This document shows positions 25,881 through 34,266 of a stretch of 64,000 nt of DNA, piece by piece (the stretch's first letter is position 1; every line of letters starts with the position of its first letter). The DNA is from Kyrpidia spormannii (GTDB taxonomy: Bacteria > Bacillota > Bacilli > Kyrpidiales > Kyrpidiaceae), in assembly GCF_002804065.1 (NCBI RefSeq), contig NZ_CP024955.1, positions 1,488,001 to 1,552,000 of the forward strand, in the 5' to 3' direction. Position numbers and translations under genes: made by a program. The notes below the pieces were generated by a model that did not search any database, was not told the DNA's origin, and worked only from the letters and a program-made list of their open reading frames with translations.

Positions 25881-26330
25881 ATGGCACTGGAACAGACCTT
25901 TGTGATGATTAAACCCGACGGCGTCCAACGGGGCCTCATCGGCGATATCGTGTATCGGTTGGAGCGGCGGGGCCTGCGGTTGGTAGCTGCGAAATTGATG
26001 CAGGTGTCCCGGCAGTTGGCGGAGAAACATTATGAAGAACACCGGGACAAACCATTTTTCGGCGAACTGGTGTCCTTCATCACATCGGGGCCGGTATTCG
26101 CCATGGTGTGGGAAGGACAGGGAGCCATCGCCGTGGTCCGGCAGATGATGGGAAAAACCAATCCCCAGGAGGCGGCGCCGGGGACGATTCGGGGAGATCT
26201 GGCGCTGTCCATCGGGATGAACGTGGTGCACGGCTCGGACTCCCCGGAGAGCGCGGCCAGGGAGATTGCCCTGTGGTTCGGCGGGGAAACCCCGCTGAAG
26301 TACGAACGGTCCATGGATCGCTGGATTTGA
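25881..26330 (+). CDS. ndk: Nucleoside diphosphate kinase
   Basis: Balances nucleoside di- and triphosphates by a phosphohistidine intermediate. 149 residues, standard. [12 protein letters not shown] at the N-terminus and the catalytic His in [12 protein letters not shown]. The ATG is preceded by GAGGAGTG; an in-frame GTG three codons upstream is too near it. Confidence 0.97.
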   Translation: MALEQTFVMIKPDGVQRGLIGDIVYRLERRGLRLVAAKLMQVSRQLAEKHYEEHRDKPFFGELVSFITSGPVFAMVWEGQGAIAVVRQMMGKTNPQEAAPGTIRGDLALSIGMNVVHGSDSPESAAREIALWFGGETPLKYERSMDRWI

Positions 26331-26332
26331 GG

Positions 26333-27268
26333 TTACGCCGGGGTCCGGGGCCTCTGGAGGTACTCGCGGATAAGGGGCAATTGGTGAAGAGCGTAAGCGC
26401 GGCCAACCTCGATACATTCCGGAATGCGGGCAAAATCGGTCCACCCAATGTCGGGGATGGGGGGCGCCAGCCGGAGTTCCGGGTAGCTGGAGAGGCGCAG
26501 GGCAGCCAGGTCGGCGAACATCAGGGTGAGGGACCGGTCGATGACGTCGATAAAGGTCTTCATGTTCCGGTCCACCAACTCCCCGAGGTGCAGGTCGACG
26601 GCGATGACTCGCCGGGCGCCTGCCTGGAATAAAAGGTCGGCGGGCAGGGTGTTGCGCACGGCGCCGTCCACCAGGTGGCGTTCCCGCAGGCGGGCGGGCT
26701 GAAAGACGCCGGGAAGGGCGCAGCTGGCCCGAACAGCCCGGGGCCATTCGTGCTCCCCCAGCCGGATGTACCGATGTGCCGGGGAGAGGGAGAGGGACGG
26801 GAGGGAGCCGAGGACCACCGTCTCGGTATGGTACAGGTCGGTGGCGGAGATCAGGCAGGGCAGGGATCGGCGCGGATACATAAGGAACAGGCGGTGCAGG
26901 TAGGCCTCCAGGCGGGCGCCTTGGATCAAGCCCGGGGGCAGAAGGGTTTTCGGGTTCCGAGAGAGTCCCAAGCGGTAAAACGGGTATCGGAGGAGAAAAC
27001 GCAGAACGGTGCGGAGGGGGACGTCCCAGTCGATGAGACGGGCTTTGGCCAGGTGTTTGGCTTCTTCAATCATCTCAGCCACGGGCATACCCCGGGCGTA
27101 CAGGGCGGCCACCACCGCCCCGGCGCTGACGCCGGCAACGATATCCGGGACGATGCCGTGTTCCTCAAGGACTTGCAATACCCCCAGGTGGCCGGCCCCA
27201 CGGAGGCTGCCACCGCTCAAGGCCAAGCCCAGGCGAAAAGGACGGTGGACCGGCCGGTATCCCTTCAT
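26333..27268 (-). CDS. Patatin-like phospholipase (RssA/YlbK-type)
   Basis: Serine lipid acyl hydrolase or esterase, probably cytosolic or membrane-associated. 311 residues. Oxyanion loop SGGSLRGAGHLG (18-29), nucleophile Ser48 in GVSAG, catalytic dyad Asp201 in DGA. The ATG lies 6 bases from GGAGGG. It converges on ndk with a 2-base gap, and is an addition to the Bacillus order. Physiological substrate unknown. Confidence 0.88.
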   Translation of the reverse strand: MKGYRPVHRPFRLGLALSGGSLRGAGHLGVLQVLEEHGIVPDIVAGVSAGAVVAALYARGMPVAEMIEEAKHLAKARLIDWDVPLRTVLRFLLRYPFYRLGLSRNPKTLLPPGLIQGARLEAYLHRLFLMYPRRSLPCLISATDLYHTETVVLGSLPSLSLSPAHRYIRLGEHEWPRAVRASCALPGVFQPARLRERHLVDGAVRNTLPADLLFQAGARRVIAVDLHLGELVDRNMKTFIDVIDRSLTLMFADLAALRLSSYPELRLAPPIPDIGWTDFARIPECIEVGRAYALHQLPLIREYLQRPRTPA

Positions 27269-27365
27269 GAGCACCCCTCCCTTCAGTCATCGCACCGGGC
27301 GGAAAGCAATGGGGAGGATCATCGGGTAGAGAGAGAAAGACGAATATCTATGGTTTGCGGCTCAG

Positions 27366-28130
27366 GTGTTGCGGTGGATCGGGGTGGATTTGACCGAATA
27401 CAAACGCCCCCAGATGGAGAGGCGGCTGACGTCGCTCAGGCAGAGGTGGAACTGCGACAACTGGGCGGATTTTTTTGCGCTCATACGTCGGGATCCCCGG
27501 GTGTACCAGGAGTTCCTCGATAAAATGACCATTAATGTCTCGGAGTTTTATCGCAATCCCGGGCGTTGGGAGGTGGTGGGCCGTCGGCTGGCGCCCAGGT
27601 ATCTCAAACTGTCCCGCCCGGTGCGGTGCTGGAGCGCCGCTTGTTCCACCGGAGAAGAACCCTATACCCTGGCCATGGTGCTGATGGAGAGCGGCCTTTC
27701 CCCCAACCGGTTTGAAATCCTGGCCACCGACATCGACGAGAGCGCCATGGAGCGGGCGAAACAAGGGATTTACCGCACTGCCTCCCTGGAGCACGCTCCG
27801 TCGGGCACCGCCGCCAAATATTTTGAACAATTGGGCGAGGATCGATGGGCGATCCGGCCCATCGTGAAACAATCGGTGCGATTCCGGCGGCACAATCTCC
27901 TCGCAGACCCTTATGATCACGGCTTTGACCTCATTGTATGCCGGAACGTGATGATCTATTTTACCGAAGAGGCGAAAATGCGGATCTACCCAAAGTTCCG
28001 GGACGCCCTAGCGCCGGGGGGCGTGCTGTTTGTGGGCAGCACCGAGCCGATTTTTCAACCCGAACGGTTCGGGTTCCGGGTGTTCGATACGTTTTTTTAC
28101 GAAAAAATCTCACCCTCGCCCGGCCGTTGA
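27366..28130 (+). CDS. cheR: Chemotaxis protein methyltransferase CheR
   Basis: Methylates glutamates on chemoreceptors using SAM. 254 residues from the first possible start, GTG. N-terminal helical domain (VDLTEYKRPQMERRL), TINVSEFYRNPGRWEVV, SAM motif CWSAACSTGEEPYTLAM, NLLADP and VCRNVMIYF are all present. Homology to Bacillus CheR extends about nine codons upstream of this GTG (DEYLWFAAQ, 27339-27365), where no ATG/GTG/TTG exists before an in-frame TAG at 27327; the GTG has no clear ribosome site. The true start may have been lost, use a rare codon, or be hidden by a sequence error. Confidence 0.85.
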   Translation: MLRWIGVDLTEYKRPQMERRLTSLRQRWNCDNWADFFALIRRDPRVYQEFLDKMTINVSEFYRNPGRWEVVGRRLAPRYLKLSRPVRCWSAACSTGEEPYTLAMVLMESGLSPNRFEILATDIDESAMERAKQGIYRTASLEHAPSGTAAKYFEQLGEDRWAIRPIVKQSVRFRRHNLLADPYDHGFDLIVCRNVMIYFTEEAKMRIYPKFRDALAPGGVLFVGSTEPIFQPERFGFRVFDTFFYEKISPSPGR

Positions 28131-28155
28131 CAAGGGCGGGCGAGTCGTGTATCAT
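28127..28155 (+). promoter_or_regulatory. Strong sigma-A promoter of the tRNA-Gly gene
   Basis: TTGACA and TATCAT separated by 17 bases, 22 bases before the tRNA; it overlaps the last codons of cheR. Confidence 0.85.
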
Positions 28156-28177
28156 AAACAATGCGTAAAGGAACTGT

Positions 28178-28253
<76 letters not shown>

Positions 28254-28369
28254 AAAAAGAAGGGTATGCTCCAAGGTCGTTCAGGCGTATGTAGAGGTGG
28301 GATGCCGGAGGGCCAAGGGGTGTACCCTTTGACCGTTTCATGGCTACCGGGCGCAATCGGTCAATACTC

Positions 28370-28470
28370 GGAGAGAACGGCATGCGGAGCGCGGCGCGGA
28401 GCCCGGCGGAAGTCTAAAGAAAGAATGAGGGAATGCGGGTGGCACCGTGGCCCGCGCCGACTCGGGTGTG
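28370..28470 (+). promoter_or_regulatory. T-box-like leader fragment without a downstream gene
   Basis: The 14-base core at 28437-28450 reads GGGTGGCACCGTGG, one step from the T-box consensus GGGTGGNACCGCGG that pairs with uncharged tRNA acceptor ends. It is preceded by GAATGAGGG and flanked by complementary GCGGG/CCCGC. Upstream GGAGAGA may be a trace of stem I. No terminator with a T run and no plus-strand gene follows; the next gene is inverted. It is probably a relic of a tRNA-synthetase or amino acid gene leader. Specifier codon not assignable. Confidence 0.4.
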
Positions 28471-28491
28471 TCGTGCATAGCGTCGGGAACG

Positions 28492-28863
28492 TTAGAGGTG
28501 CAGCCGTTTGATTTCCTCCAACTCGCGTTCCACGTCGAACAGCCGGATCTTCGCGTGGTTGGACTCGCCTTCGAGTTTGGCCAGCCGCTTCTCGATCCGG
28601 TCGAGACGTTCGTTCATTTGCCGAAGCTCGCTGCGCATTTCCTGAAACTCTCCTTTGAGTTGTGCCAATTCTCTTTTGAGTTGTTCCAGTTCTTCTTTGA
28701 ATTGTGTCAATTCCCCTTTGACTTGTGCCAATTCTCCATTGACGTTCTCAAATTCCCCCTGCATCCGCTGGAAGCCGGCATTGACTTCTTGTCGTAGATT
28801 GTACACCGCTGTTGCCAGGTCCCTCACCGTGTCGAACAACATATCCAACGTTCGATCGGCCAC
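28492..28863 (-). CDS. Coiled-coil hypothetical protein
   Basis: 123 residues, almost all amphipathic helix with seven-residue periodicity (GELAQVKGELTQFKEELEQL), Glu/Lys-rich; expected to form a parallel coiled coil. No enzymatic motif. The GTG start is chosen because AAGGCGGG precedes it; the open frame runs further upstream without a better ribosome site. It lies in the accessory region, inverted behind an orphan T-box. Role unknown. Confidence 0.6.
   Translation of the reverse strand: MADRTLDMLFDTVRDLATAVYNLRQEVNAGFQRMQGEFENVNGELAQVKGELTQFKEELEQLKRELAQLKGEFQEMRSELRQMNERLDRIEKRLAKLEGESNHAKIRLFDVERELEEIKRLHL
28639..28743 (-). repeat. Five imperfect 21-bp tandem repeats
   Basis: Units such as TTGTGTCAATTCCCCTTTGAC recur every 21 bases and encode one heptad each of the coiled-coil protein. 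This looks like growth by unit duplication. Confidence 0.75.
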
Positions 28864-28963
28864 GACCCCATCCCGCCTTTCGTAATCATCTGGGTGCAGG
28901 CAGCGGCCGATGTATGAACATGCCAACGCCTCGGTAACGGGCCTTCCGCCTGTCCTTGGACTC

Positions 28964-29027
28964 ATTGTACAACGAAATGCACTGCGGGGTACACCTCCCG
29001 TTTCGGATCCATTGTACAAGGAAATGC
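28964..29027. repeat. Duplicated ATTGTACAA-N-GAAATGC motif
   Basis: Two 17-base copies, 28964-28980 and 29011-29027, 47 bases apart, each with the palindrome TTGTACAA. They lie upstream of the coiled-coil gene, which is transcribed away from them. They could be operator half-sites or the -10 regions (TACAAT on the minus strand) of a duplicated promoter. Confidence 0.5.
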
Positions 29028-29155
29028 CTGGCGAGGGCAGACATTCCCCTCGCATATTTTACCTTTCAGTCAGATTTAAAGGGTTTAATGAGGCTTGATT
29101 TTATAATAAAATAAAACCATCATCGCAGGACCAAATGTGGACGTGGGGGATGAGC

Positions 29156-30052
29156 ATGGTTCACAGGTGGCAAAAACGGTATCCCGCTCTCGTCTCCGCC
29201 CTGTTGGCCTTATTCGTTTCCATTGGTTTGATCGGCTGTGGCGCTCCGGCTGCCGAGCCATCTGCGACAGTACCACCCAGCGCCGCGGCAGCGCCCTCGG
29301 GCACCCAGTCTACCGAGAAGGCCGCCGGCAACTCCGCCCCTTCGACCTCTTCGACACCCGTTGCCGCCGCGACCGTCCCGAGACCTGCCGCGCCGACCAC
29401 TTCGGCTCCGTCGCCGCAGTCGGGGGCAGCCCAGGGATGGATCACGGCCCATGTCACCAAAGTGGTGGACGGCGACACCATGGATGTGTCGTATAACGGA
29501 AAACAGGATACGATCCGCTTGCTTTTGATTGACACGCCGGAAACGCACAAACCGGACACTCCTGTGGAGCCCTTTGGTCCCGAGGCGTCCGCCTACGCCG
29601 AGCAGGTTCTCGCCGGTCGAGACGTGAAGCTCGAACTCGACGGCCCCCAGCGGGACAAATACGGCCGGCTCCTCTGCTATCTGTGGGTTGGGGACCAACT
29701 GTTCAACAAAATGCAGATCGAGAAGGGCTATGCCCGGGTGGCCTATGTATACGACCCGCCGTACAAACATTACGATGAACTGCTGGCGGCGGAACAAAAG
29801 GCGAAAAGCGCTGGCATCGGCATTTGGTCGATTCCGGGCTATGTGACGGATGAGGGTTATAATCCCGCCGCTGTGGGATCAATGGGGAACACTGCGGGAA
29901 GCAGTGCCCCAGCGCCGAACGACAATACAGCCTCGGTCTACTACCGCAACTGCGCCCAGGTGAGGGCGGCGGGGAAGGCCCCGCTTCATCGCGGGGATCC
30001 GGGGTATCGGACCCAGCTGGATCGCGATGGGGACGGGATCGCCTGCGAATGA
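29156..30052 (+). CDS. Thermonuclease-family lipoprotein with excalibur domain
   Basis: Secreted, lipid-anchored staphylococcal-nuclease-like enzyme of 298 residues. Signal peptide with lipobox LIGC (Cys28), a Pro/Ala/Ser/Thr-rich wall-spanning linker (about 29-95), SNc nuclease domain (about 97-225: VVDGDTMDV, RLLLIDTPE, DKYGRLLCYL), and a C-terminal excalibur calcium-binding domain ending DRDGDGIACE. The active-site arginine/glutamate/arginine set (R in IRLLLIDTPE, E in TPETH, R in KYGRLL) appears kept. Start uncertain; another ATG lies two codons upstream. Probably degrades extracellular DNA for nutrients or competence. Confidence 0.9.
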   Translation: MVHRWQKRYPALVSALLALFVSIGLIGCGAPAAEPSATVPPSAAAAPSGTQSTEKAAGNSAPSTSSTPVAAATVPRPAAPTTSAPSPQSGAAQGWITAHVTKVVDGDTMDVSYNGKQDTIRLLLIDTPETHKPDTPVEPFGPEASAYAEQVLAGRDVKLELDGPQRDKYGRLLCYLWVGDQLFNKMQIEKGYARVAYVYDPPYKHYDELLAAEQKAKSAGIGIWSIPGYVTDEGYNPAAVGSMGNTAGSSAPAPNDNTASVYYRNCAQVRAAGKAPLHRGDPGYRTQLDRDGDGIACE

Positions 30053-30504
30053 GCCGGGCCCTTTACTGCGGGGCCCGGCGTCCTCTTGAAGGAGACCGCA
30101 CAGATCCCCAGGGCGACCAGCGTCAAGATGGCGGAAACGAGATAAATCGACGGATAACTGAACCGCCCCACCAACTGCCCGAGACCCATGGCCCCGATCC
30201 CGATGCCGAGGTCAAAGGCGGTATAAAATGTGGCATTGGCGGCGCCCCGGCGGTCAGGGGCCACATCCTGCACGGCCATGGCTTGTAGACTCGGTTGGAC
30301 GGCCCCATACCCCACGCCGGTCAGCGACGCCGCGACGAGAAACATCGTCAAATCCTTGGCTGCCGCCAGCACCCCGAACCCGGCGGCCAGGATCACCAAG
30401 ACGGGGACGAGCACCGCGGCGAGTCCCCGCCGGTCGTAGAGCCGCCCGGTCAACGGAAGGAAGATCAAGAGGGCGCCGGAGAACACGAGAGAATAAGCGA
30501 GAAT
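29986..30504 (-). pseudogene. MFS transporter, C-terminal half only
   Basis: The segment encodes the last six helices of a major facilitator: GRLYDRRGLAA loop, GVGYGAVQPSLQAMAVQ, APDRRGAANATFYTAFDLG. Recognisable homology covers 30078-30504. No N-terminal half is found upstream in any frame within 250 bases; the frame is simply preceded by non-homologous codons. The 3' end runs into the nuclease gene on the other strand. A decayed efflux gene; a functional half-transporter is unlikely. Confidence 0.75.
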
Positions 30505-30829
30505 CGCTGGACATGCCGGGAGAGAGCGTACGAGTTGCCAAACGTGGTGGCCCGCCACATCCCATATTGGAAAACAGAACCACCCCACACGGCCTTTCTC
30601 TCCTTTCCGCCCGGCCTGCCGGGCAGCGATTAATTCCAGAATAGCACACGGGCCGGCACGAAGGAGAATCACAAGCCGAATCATCGCGCGGAGGACAGAT
30701 ACAATTTTCTGCTCAATCTGATAAGGTGCGGTCTGCCTCAGGCGCGGAGGTGGAAACCCCGTGGCGGGGGTTCACGATCCACTGTATACTAGAGCTGTAC
30801 CTACACGAAATATGGAGTGTGATGTCGGA

Positions 30830-31462
30830 ATGAATCGAAAACTCATCCTTTTAAGTTTCACCTTGTTTGTCGGGAGCAGTGTGTCTACAGGTGCGGCTCT
30901 GGCGGGATCAGGCGTACATATCATCGTCAATCACCGAGTGCTCTCTCCATCCGTGTCTCCCCAGATGGTGGATGGGCGGGTGGTGGCCCCGGTCCGGGAT
31001 GTCGCCGAGGTGCTCGGCGCCACCGTCACCTGGGACGACCAAACCCAGACTGTCCGCCTCGACGCTCCTCAATCCGATGCGTCGAACCGTAGGATCGCTC
31101 TCCTCGAACAAGCCCTGGCGCCCGACACTGCGGAGCAGGCCGTGCAAACCTGGGCGAGGGGGGTACAAACCCGAAACGGCGCCCTGCAATATGCTGTTCT
31201 GGCCCCGGCCCTGAGAGAGCAGAGAAAAGCTGAATTCGAACAGGTGGGTTGGGTCACCGGCGTCTCCAGCCCCTGGGTGAAGGAGTTCCGCATCGACCAA
31301 GGTACACAAAACGCAGATGGCACCCGGACCTTCCCCGTTCAATTTGACTGGCGCACCTCGGTGGACATTCAAAACCCCGTTGACTGGAGTAAAATCCCTT
31401 CGATCCCGGTGACGGTGCAGCAGGTGGACCAACACTGGTATGTCGTCAACGCACCGAGGTAA
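30830..31462 (+). CDS. Secreted protein with copper-amine-oxidase N-terminal-like domain
   Basis: 210 residues with a signal peptide (about 1-25, ending AALA). A copper amine oxidase N-domain-type module (about 28-80: VNHRVLSPSVSPQMVDGRVVAPVRDVAEVLGATVTW in parts) is followed by a short helix and an NTF2-like or DUF-type C-terminal domain (VQTWARGVQTRNGALQYAVL...VTVQQVDQHWYVVNA). In Bacilli such modules are cell-surface stalk domains, not oxidases. ATG after GGAGTG. Function unknown. Confidence 0.8.
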   Translation: MNRKLILLSFTLFVGSSVSTGAALAGSGVHIIVNHRVLSPSVSPQMVDGRVVAPVRDVAEVLGATVTWDDQTQTVRLDAPQSDASNRRIALLEQALAPDTAEQAVQTWARGVQTRNGALQYAVLAPALREQRKAEFEQVGWVTGVSSPWVKEFRIDQGTQNADGTRTFPVQFDWRTSVDIQNPVDWSKIPSIPVTVQQVDQHWYVVNAPR

Positions 31463-31560
31463 CGGCAAACGGGTCGGGCGGCCGCCGGCGGGAGCGGGAC
31501 AGTGCGGCCGCACACTGTACCGGTTGCTCACTGTATGACCTTGTGTCCGAATAACTGAAC

Positions 31561-31583
31561 ATATGTGTAATTATCGTACATAT
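31561..31583. promoter_or_regulatory. Possible enhancer site of the sigma-54 promoter
   Basis: ATATGT and ACATAT form an inverted repeat with 11 bases between, centred about 106 bases before the GG of the sigma-54 promoter, the usual distance for a bacterial enhancer-binding protein. No such activator is encoded in the window. Confidence 0.45.
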
Positions 31584-31676
31584 TGACTAAGATTTCGACG
31601 TCCGTGAGGCTTCGATGATGTTGCAGCCTTCCCCGGGCCATCGACCTTGACCGGATTTTTCGGTCCCGGCGGAGGT

Positions 31677-31692
31677 TGGCATAGAACTTGCT
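31677..31692 (+). promoter_or_regulatory. Sigma-54 promoter of the acyl-CoA catabolic operon
   Basis: TGGCATAGAACTTGCT fits TGGCAC-N5-TTGCW with exact GG-N10-GC spacing. It lies 39 bases before the first start codon. Sigma-54 (SigL) in Bacilli drives catabolic operons with a dedicated activator. Confidence 0.8.
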
Positions 31693-31730
31693 TTCTCTGA
31701 TCGCATTGAAAGGGCAGAGGGGGGAGTGAA

Positions 31731-32516
31731 TTGGACAATCAATCGATCCTTGCGGAGGTCAAAGACCGGGTGGCGGTCATCCGGCTGAATAAACCGGAGA
31801 TGCGAAATGCCCTGACGGAGGACCTCACCCGGGAGCTGATCGACGCTATCCGCCGGATGGACGAAGATCCCGACGTGGGTGCCATGGTCCTGACGGGCAT
31901 GGGTAAAGCGTTCTGCGCCGGCGGAGATTTGAACGAATTCAAGACGAATCTCGACAAATCGGCTCCTCAGTTGTACGAAGAAGGCCTGTGGTCCACCGAG
32001 TTGTTCAAACTGGGGGCGGTGGTGCGGACCCCGCTGATCGCCGCAGTGAACGGTCCGGCTTTGGGGGGCGGATGCGGGTTGGTAGCTATGTGCCACATCG
32101 CCTTGGCCTCGGACCGGGCGGCGCTGGGGACCACCGAGCTCAGGCTCGGTCTGGTGCCCTATGTGATTCTACCGTGGGTCCGGCGGGCGGTGGGCCATCG
32201 CAAAGCTTTGGAGATGATGCTGTCCGCGGAGGTGTTGACAGCCGAACAGGCCGAGCGGATCGGCCTCGTGCACCGGGTGGTCCCCCACGATCAACTGGAA
32301 GAAGAAGCGCTGACCTTGGCCCGGCGGATTGCTTCCCTGAGCCCTCTGGCCGTGCGGCTGGGGTTGGATGCCTTTTACACCACCGAGCAGATCGACTTGC
32401 TGAAATCTTTTGATGTGCTCAGCACCCAGCGCATTGTCTCGTTCCTCAGTGAGGATCTGAGGGAAGGAGCGACGGCTTTTCTCGAGCGCCGGCCTCCCGA
32501 GTGGAAGGGCCGGTAA
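31731..32516 (+). CDS. Enoyl-CoA hydratase/isomerase family protein
   Basis: Crotonase-fold enzyme acting on an enoyl- or related acyl-CoA. 261 residues. Oxyanion-hole segments GKAFCAGGDLNEF and VNGPALGGGCGLVAMC; ELRLGLVP in the second active-site helix. Starts with TTG after GAGGGGGGAGTG. First gene of the sigma-54 operon; atuA follows by 19 bases. Hydratase versus isomerase or hydrolase cannot be told. Confidence 0.88.
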   Translation: MDNQSILAEVKDRVAVIRLNKPEMRNALTEDLTRELIDAIRRMDEDPDVGAMVLTGMGKAFCAGGDLNEFKTNLDKSAPQLYEEGLWSTELFKLGAVVRTPLIAAVNGPALGGGCGLVAMCHIALASDRAALGTTELRLGLVPYVILPWVRRAVGHRKALEMMLSAEVLTAEQAERIGLVHRVVPHDQLEEEALTLARRIASLSPLAVRLGLDAFYTTEQIDLLKSFDVLSTQRIVSFLSEDLREGATAFLERRPPEWKGR

Positions 32517-32535
32517 GAGAAGGGAGGGGACGCCG

Positions 32536-33900
32536 GTGAAAATGGTGCGGATCGGCGCGGCGGAAGGGTTTTACGGCGACGCGGTGGAGCCGTCGGTGGA
32601 TATTGCGAAAAACGGGGATGTTCAGTATCTCTGTTTTGATTGTCTGGCGGAACTCACCATGGCCATTCTCGTCAAGGACAAGCAAAAAGATCCCTCGAAA
32701 GGGTGGTGCAAGGACATCACCCTCTACATGAACGCCCTTCTTCCCTATGTCCAGTCAAGGGGCATCAAGATCCTGACGAACGCGGGGGGCATCCATCCTG
32801 AAGGCGCGGCCCAGGAGGTCATCCGGGTGGCCCGGGAAAAGGGGGTCACGGGGATCCGGGTGGCGGTGGTCACCGGCGACAACCTGATCGATCGCATCGA
32901 CGAACTGCGGACCGCCGGGGTGTCCCTGGATCACATGGATACCGGGGCCGCTCTAGAGACGGTGCGCGACCGGCTGCTTTTCGCCAACGCCTACCTCGGG
33001 GTGCGGCCCATCGTTCGGGCGCTGCAGATGGGGGCGGACATCGTGATCACGGGACGCACCACGGATACGGCCCAGTTTCTCGCCCCCCTCGTCTATGAAT
33101 TCGGATGGAAGGAGGACGAGTGGGACGCGCTGGCCCAGGGGATCCTCATGGGCCATCTCATGGAATGCTCCGCCCAGTCCACAGGGGGGAATTTTAGCGG
33201 CAAATGGTGGGAGATTCCCGACATGGACCGGATCGGCTATCCCATTGCCGAGGTGCGGGAAGACGGGGAGTTCGTGCTGACCAAGACTCCCACCAGCGGG
33301 GGCCGGGTGAGCGTGGATACGGTCAAAGAGCAGATGCTTTACGAGATTCACGACCCCGCCGCCTATGTCACGCCGGATGTGGTGGCGGATTTCACCACCG
33401 CCCGGCTGGAGACTGACGGTGAGGACCGGGTGCGGGTGGCCGGGGCCACCGGGCGTCCCCGGCCGGAGACGCTCAAGGTGGTGATGGGTTACCGGGACGG
33501 CTATATGGGCCAGGCGATTCTCGGGTACTCCTGGCCGGATGCCCTGAGAAAGGCCCGAAAAGCCGAGGAGATCATCCGCAAACAGATCGAGCGCCGGGGT
33601 CTGACCTATGATGAAGTGCGGGCGGATTACCTGGGGTACAACTCCCTTCACGGCCCGACAGTCCCTGAACCCAAAGAAGAATTGAACGAAGTGTACCTGC
33701 GCATGGCGGTGCGGGCAAAGACCCTGAGGGACGCGGCGCAGTTTGGGCGGCTGTTTCCACCCCTCGGCCTCGATGGACCGCCTTCGGTGGCGGGCCTCGG
33801 GGGCATGATGCCGCCCCGGGAGCTTCTCGGGATGTGGTCTTGTCTTGTACCCCGGAACCTGGTGGAAGACCGGGTGGAGATCCGTATCGAGGAGGTGTGA
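32536..33900 (+). CDS. AtuA family protein (DUF1446)
   Basis: 454 residues, DUF1446. The family is named for AtuA of the Pseudomonas acyclic terpene utilisation cluster; its biochemical activity is not established. Visible signature segments: IGAAEGFYGDAVEPS, LTNAGGIHPEGAA, IVITGRTTDTA, QSTGGNFSGKW. Start by GTG, AAAATG two codons later is possible. In Pseudomonas AtuA carries an extra C-terminal domain, which here is the separate next gene. Confidence 0.88.
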   Translation: MKMVRIGAAEGFYGDAVEPSVDIAKNGDVQYLCFDCLAELTMAILVKDKQKDPSKGWCKDITLYMNALLPYVQSRGIKILTNAGGIHPEGAAQEVIRVAREKGVTGIRVAVVTGDNLIDRIDELRTAGVSLDHMDTGAALETVRDRLLFANAYLGVRPIVRALQMGADIVITGRTTDTAQFLAPLVYEFGWKEDEWDALAQGILMGHLMECSAQSTGGNFSGKWWEIPDMDRIGYPIAEVREDGEFVLTKTPTSGGRVSVDTVKEQMLYEIHDPAAYVTPDVVADFTTARLETDGEDRVRVAGATGRPRPETLKVVMGYRDGYMGQAILGYSWPDALRKARKAEEIIRKQIERRGLTYDEVRADYLGYNSLHGPTVPEPKEELNEVYLRMAVRAKTLRDAAQFGRLFPPLGLDGPPSVAGLGGMMPPRELLGMWSCLVPRNLVEDRVEIRIEEV

Positions 33901-33903
33901 CAG

Positions 33904-34266
33904 ATGGCCCGGGTGAGGCTGAGAGCTGTCTCCCAGGTGCGGTGTGGAGATAAGGGCAACACCGTCAATATTGCGCTATTTGCGCCGAGTGAATCTCTGT
34001 ATCGCGTCTTTCTCCGGGAAGTGACTCCCGAGCGAGTCAAAGCGCATTTTCGCGGGTGGATCGAGGGGGAGGTAATCCGTTACGAAGTGCCCAACCTCTT
34101 GGCTCTGAATTTTGTGTGCCGGGAGGCTCTGGGCGGCGGGGGGGCGGGGTCGATTCGGGTGGACAATCTCGGCAAGTGTTTTGGCACGAACCTCCAGCGG
34201 ATGGAGATTGAGGTGGAAGACGAGATGCTGCAAGAGATCGGAGGGGTGGGGAATGGTGATCGATAA
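33904..34266 (+). CDS. AtuA C-terminal-domain protein
   Basis: 120 residues corresponding to the last domain of long AtuA proteins: VRCGDKGNTVNIALFA, RYEVPNLLALNFV, EALGGGGAGSIRVDNLGK. Three bases after the long AtuA gene and co-translated; the two products probably form one complex. Function of the domain is unknown. Confidence 0.85.
   Translation: MARVRLRAVSQVRCGDKGNTVNIALFAPSESLYRVFLREVTPERVKAHFRGWIEGEVIRYEVPNLLALNFVCREALGGGGAGSIRVDNLGKCFGTNLQRMEIEVEDEMLQEIGGVGNGDR

Noticed and set aside
28639-28743. Possible CRISPR array
   Set aside because: Repeats are directly adjacent with no spacers and encode heptads in frame.
31502-31513. GTGCGGCCGCAC palindrome after the secreted-protein gene as terminator
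   Set aside because: No T run follows; could be a weak hairpin only.
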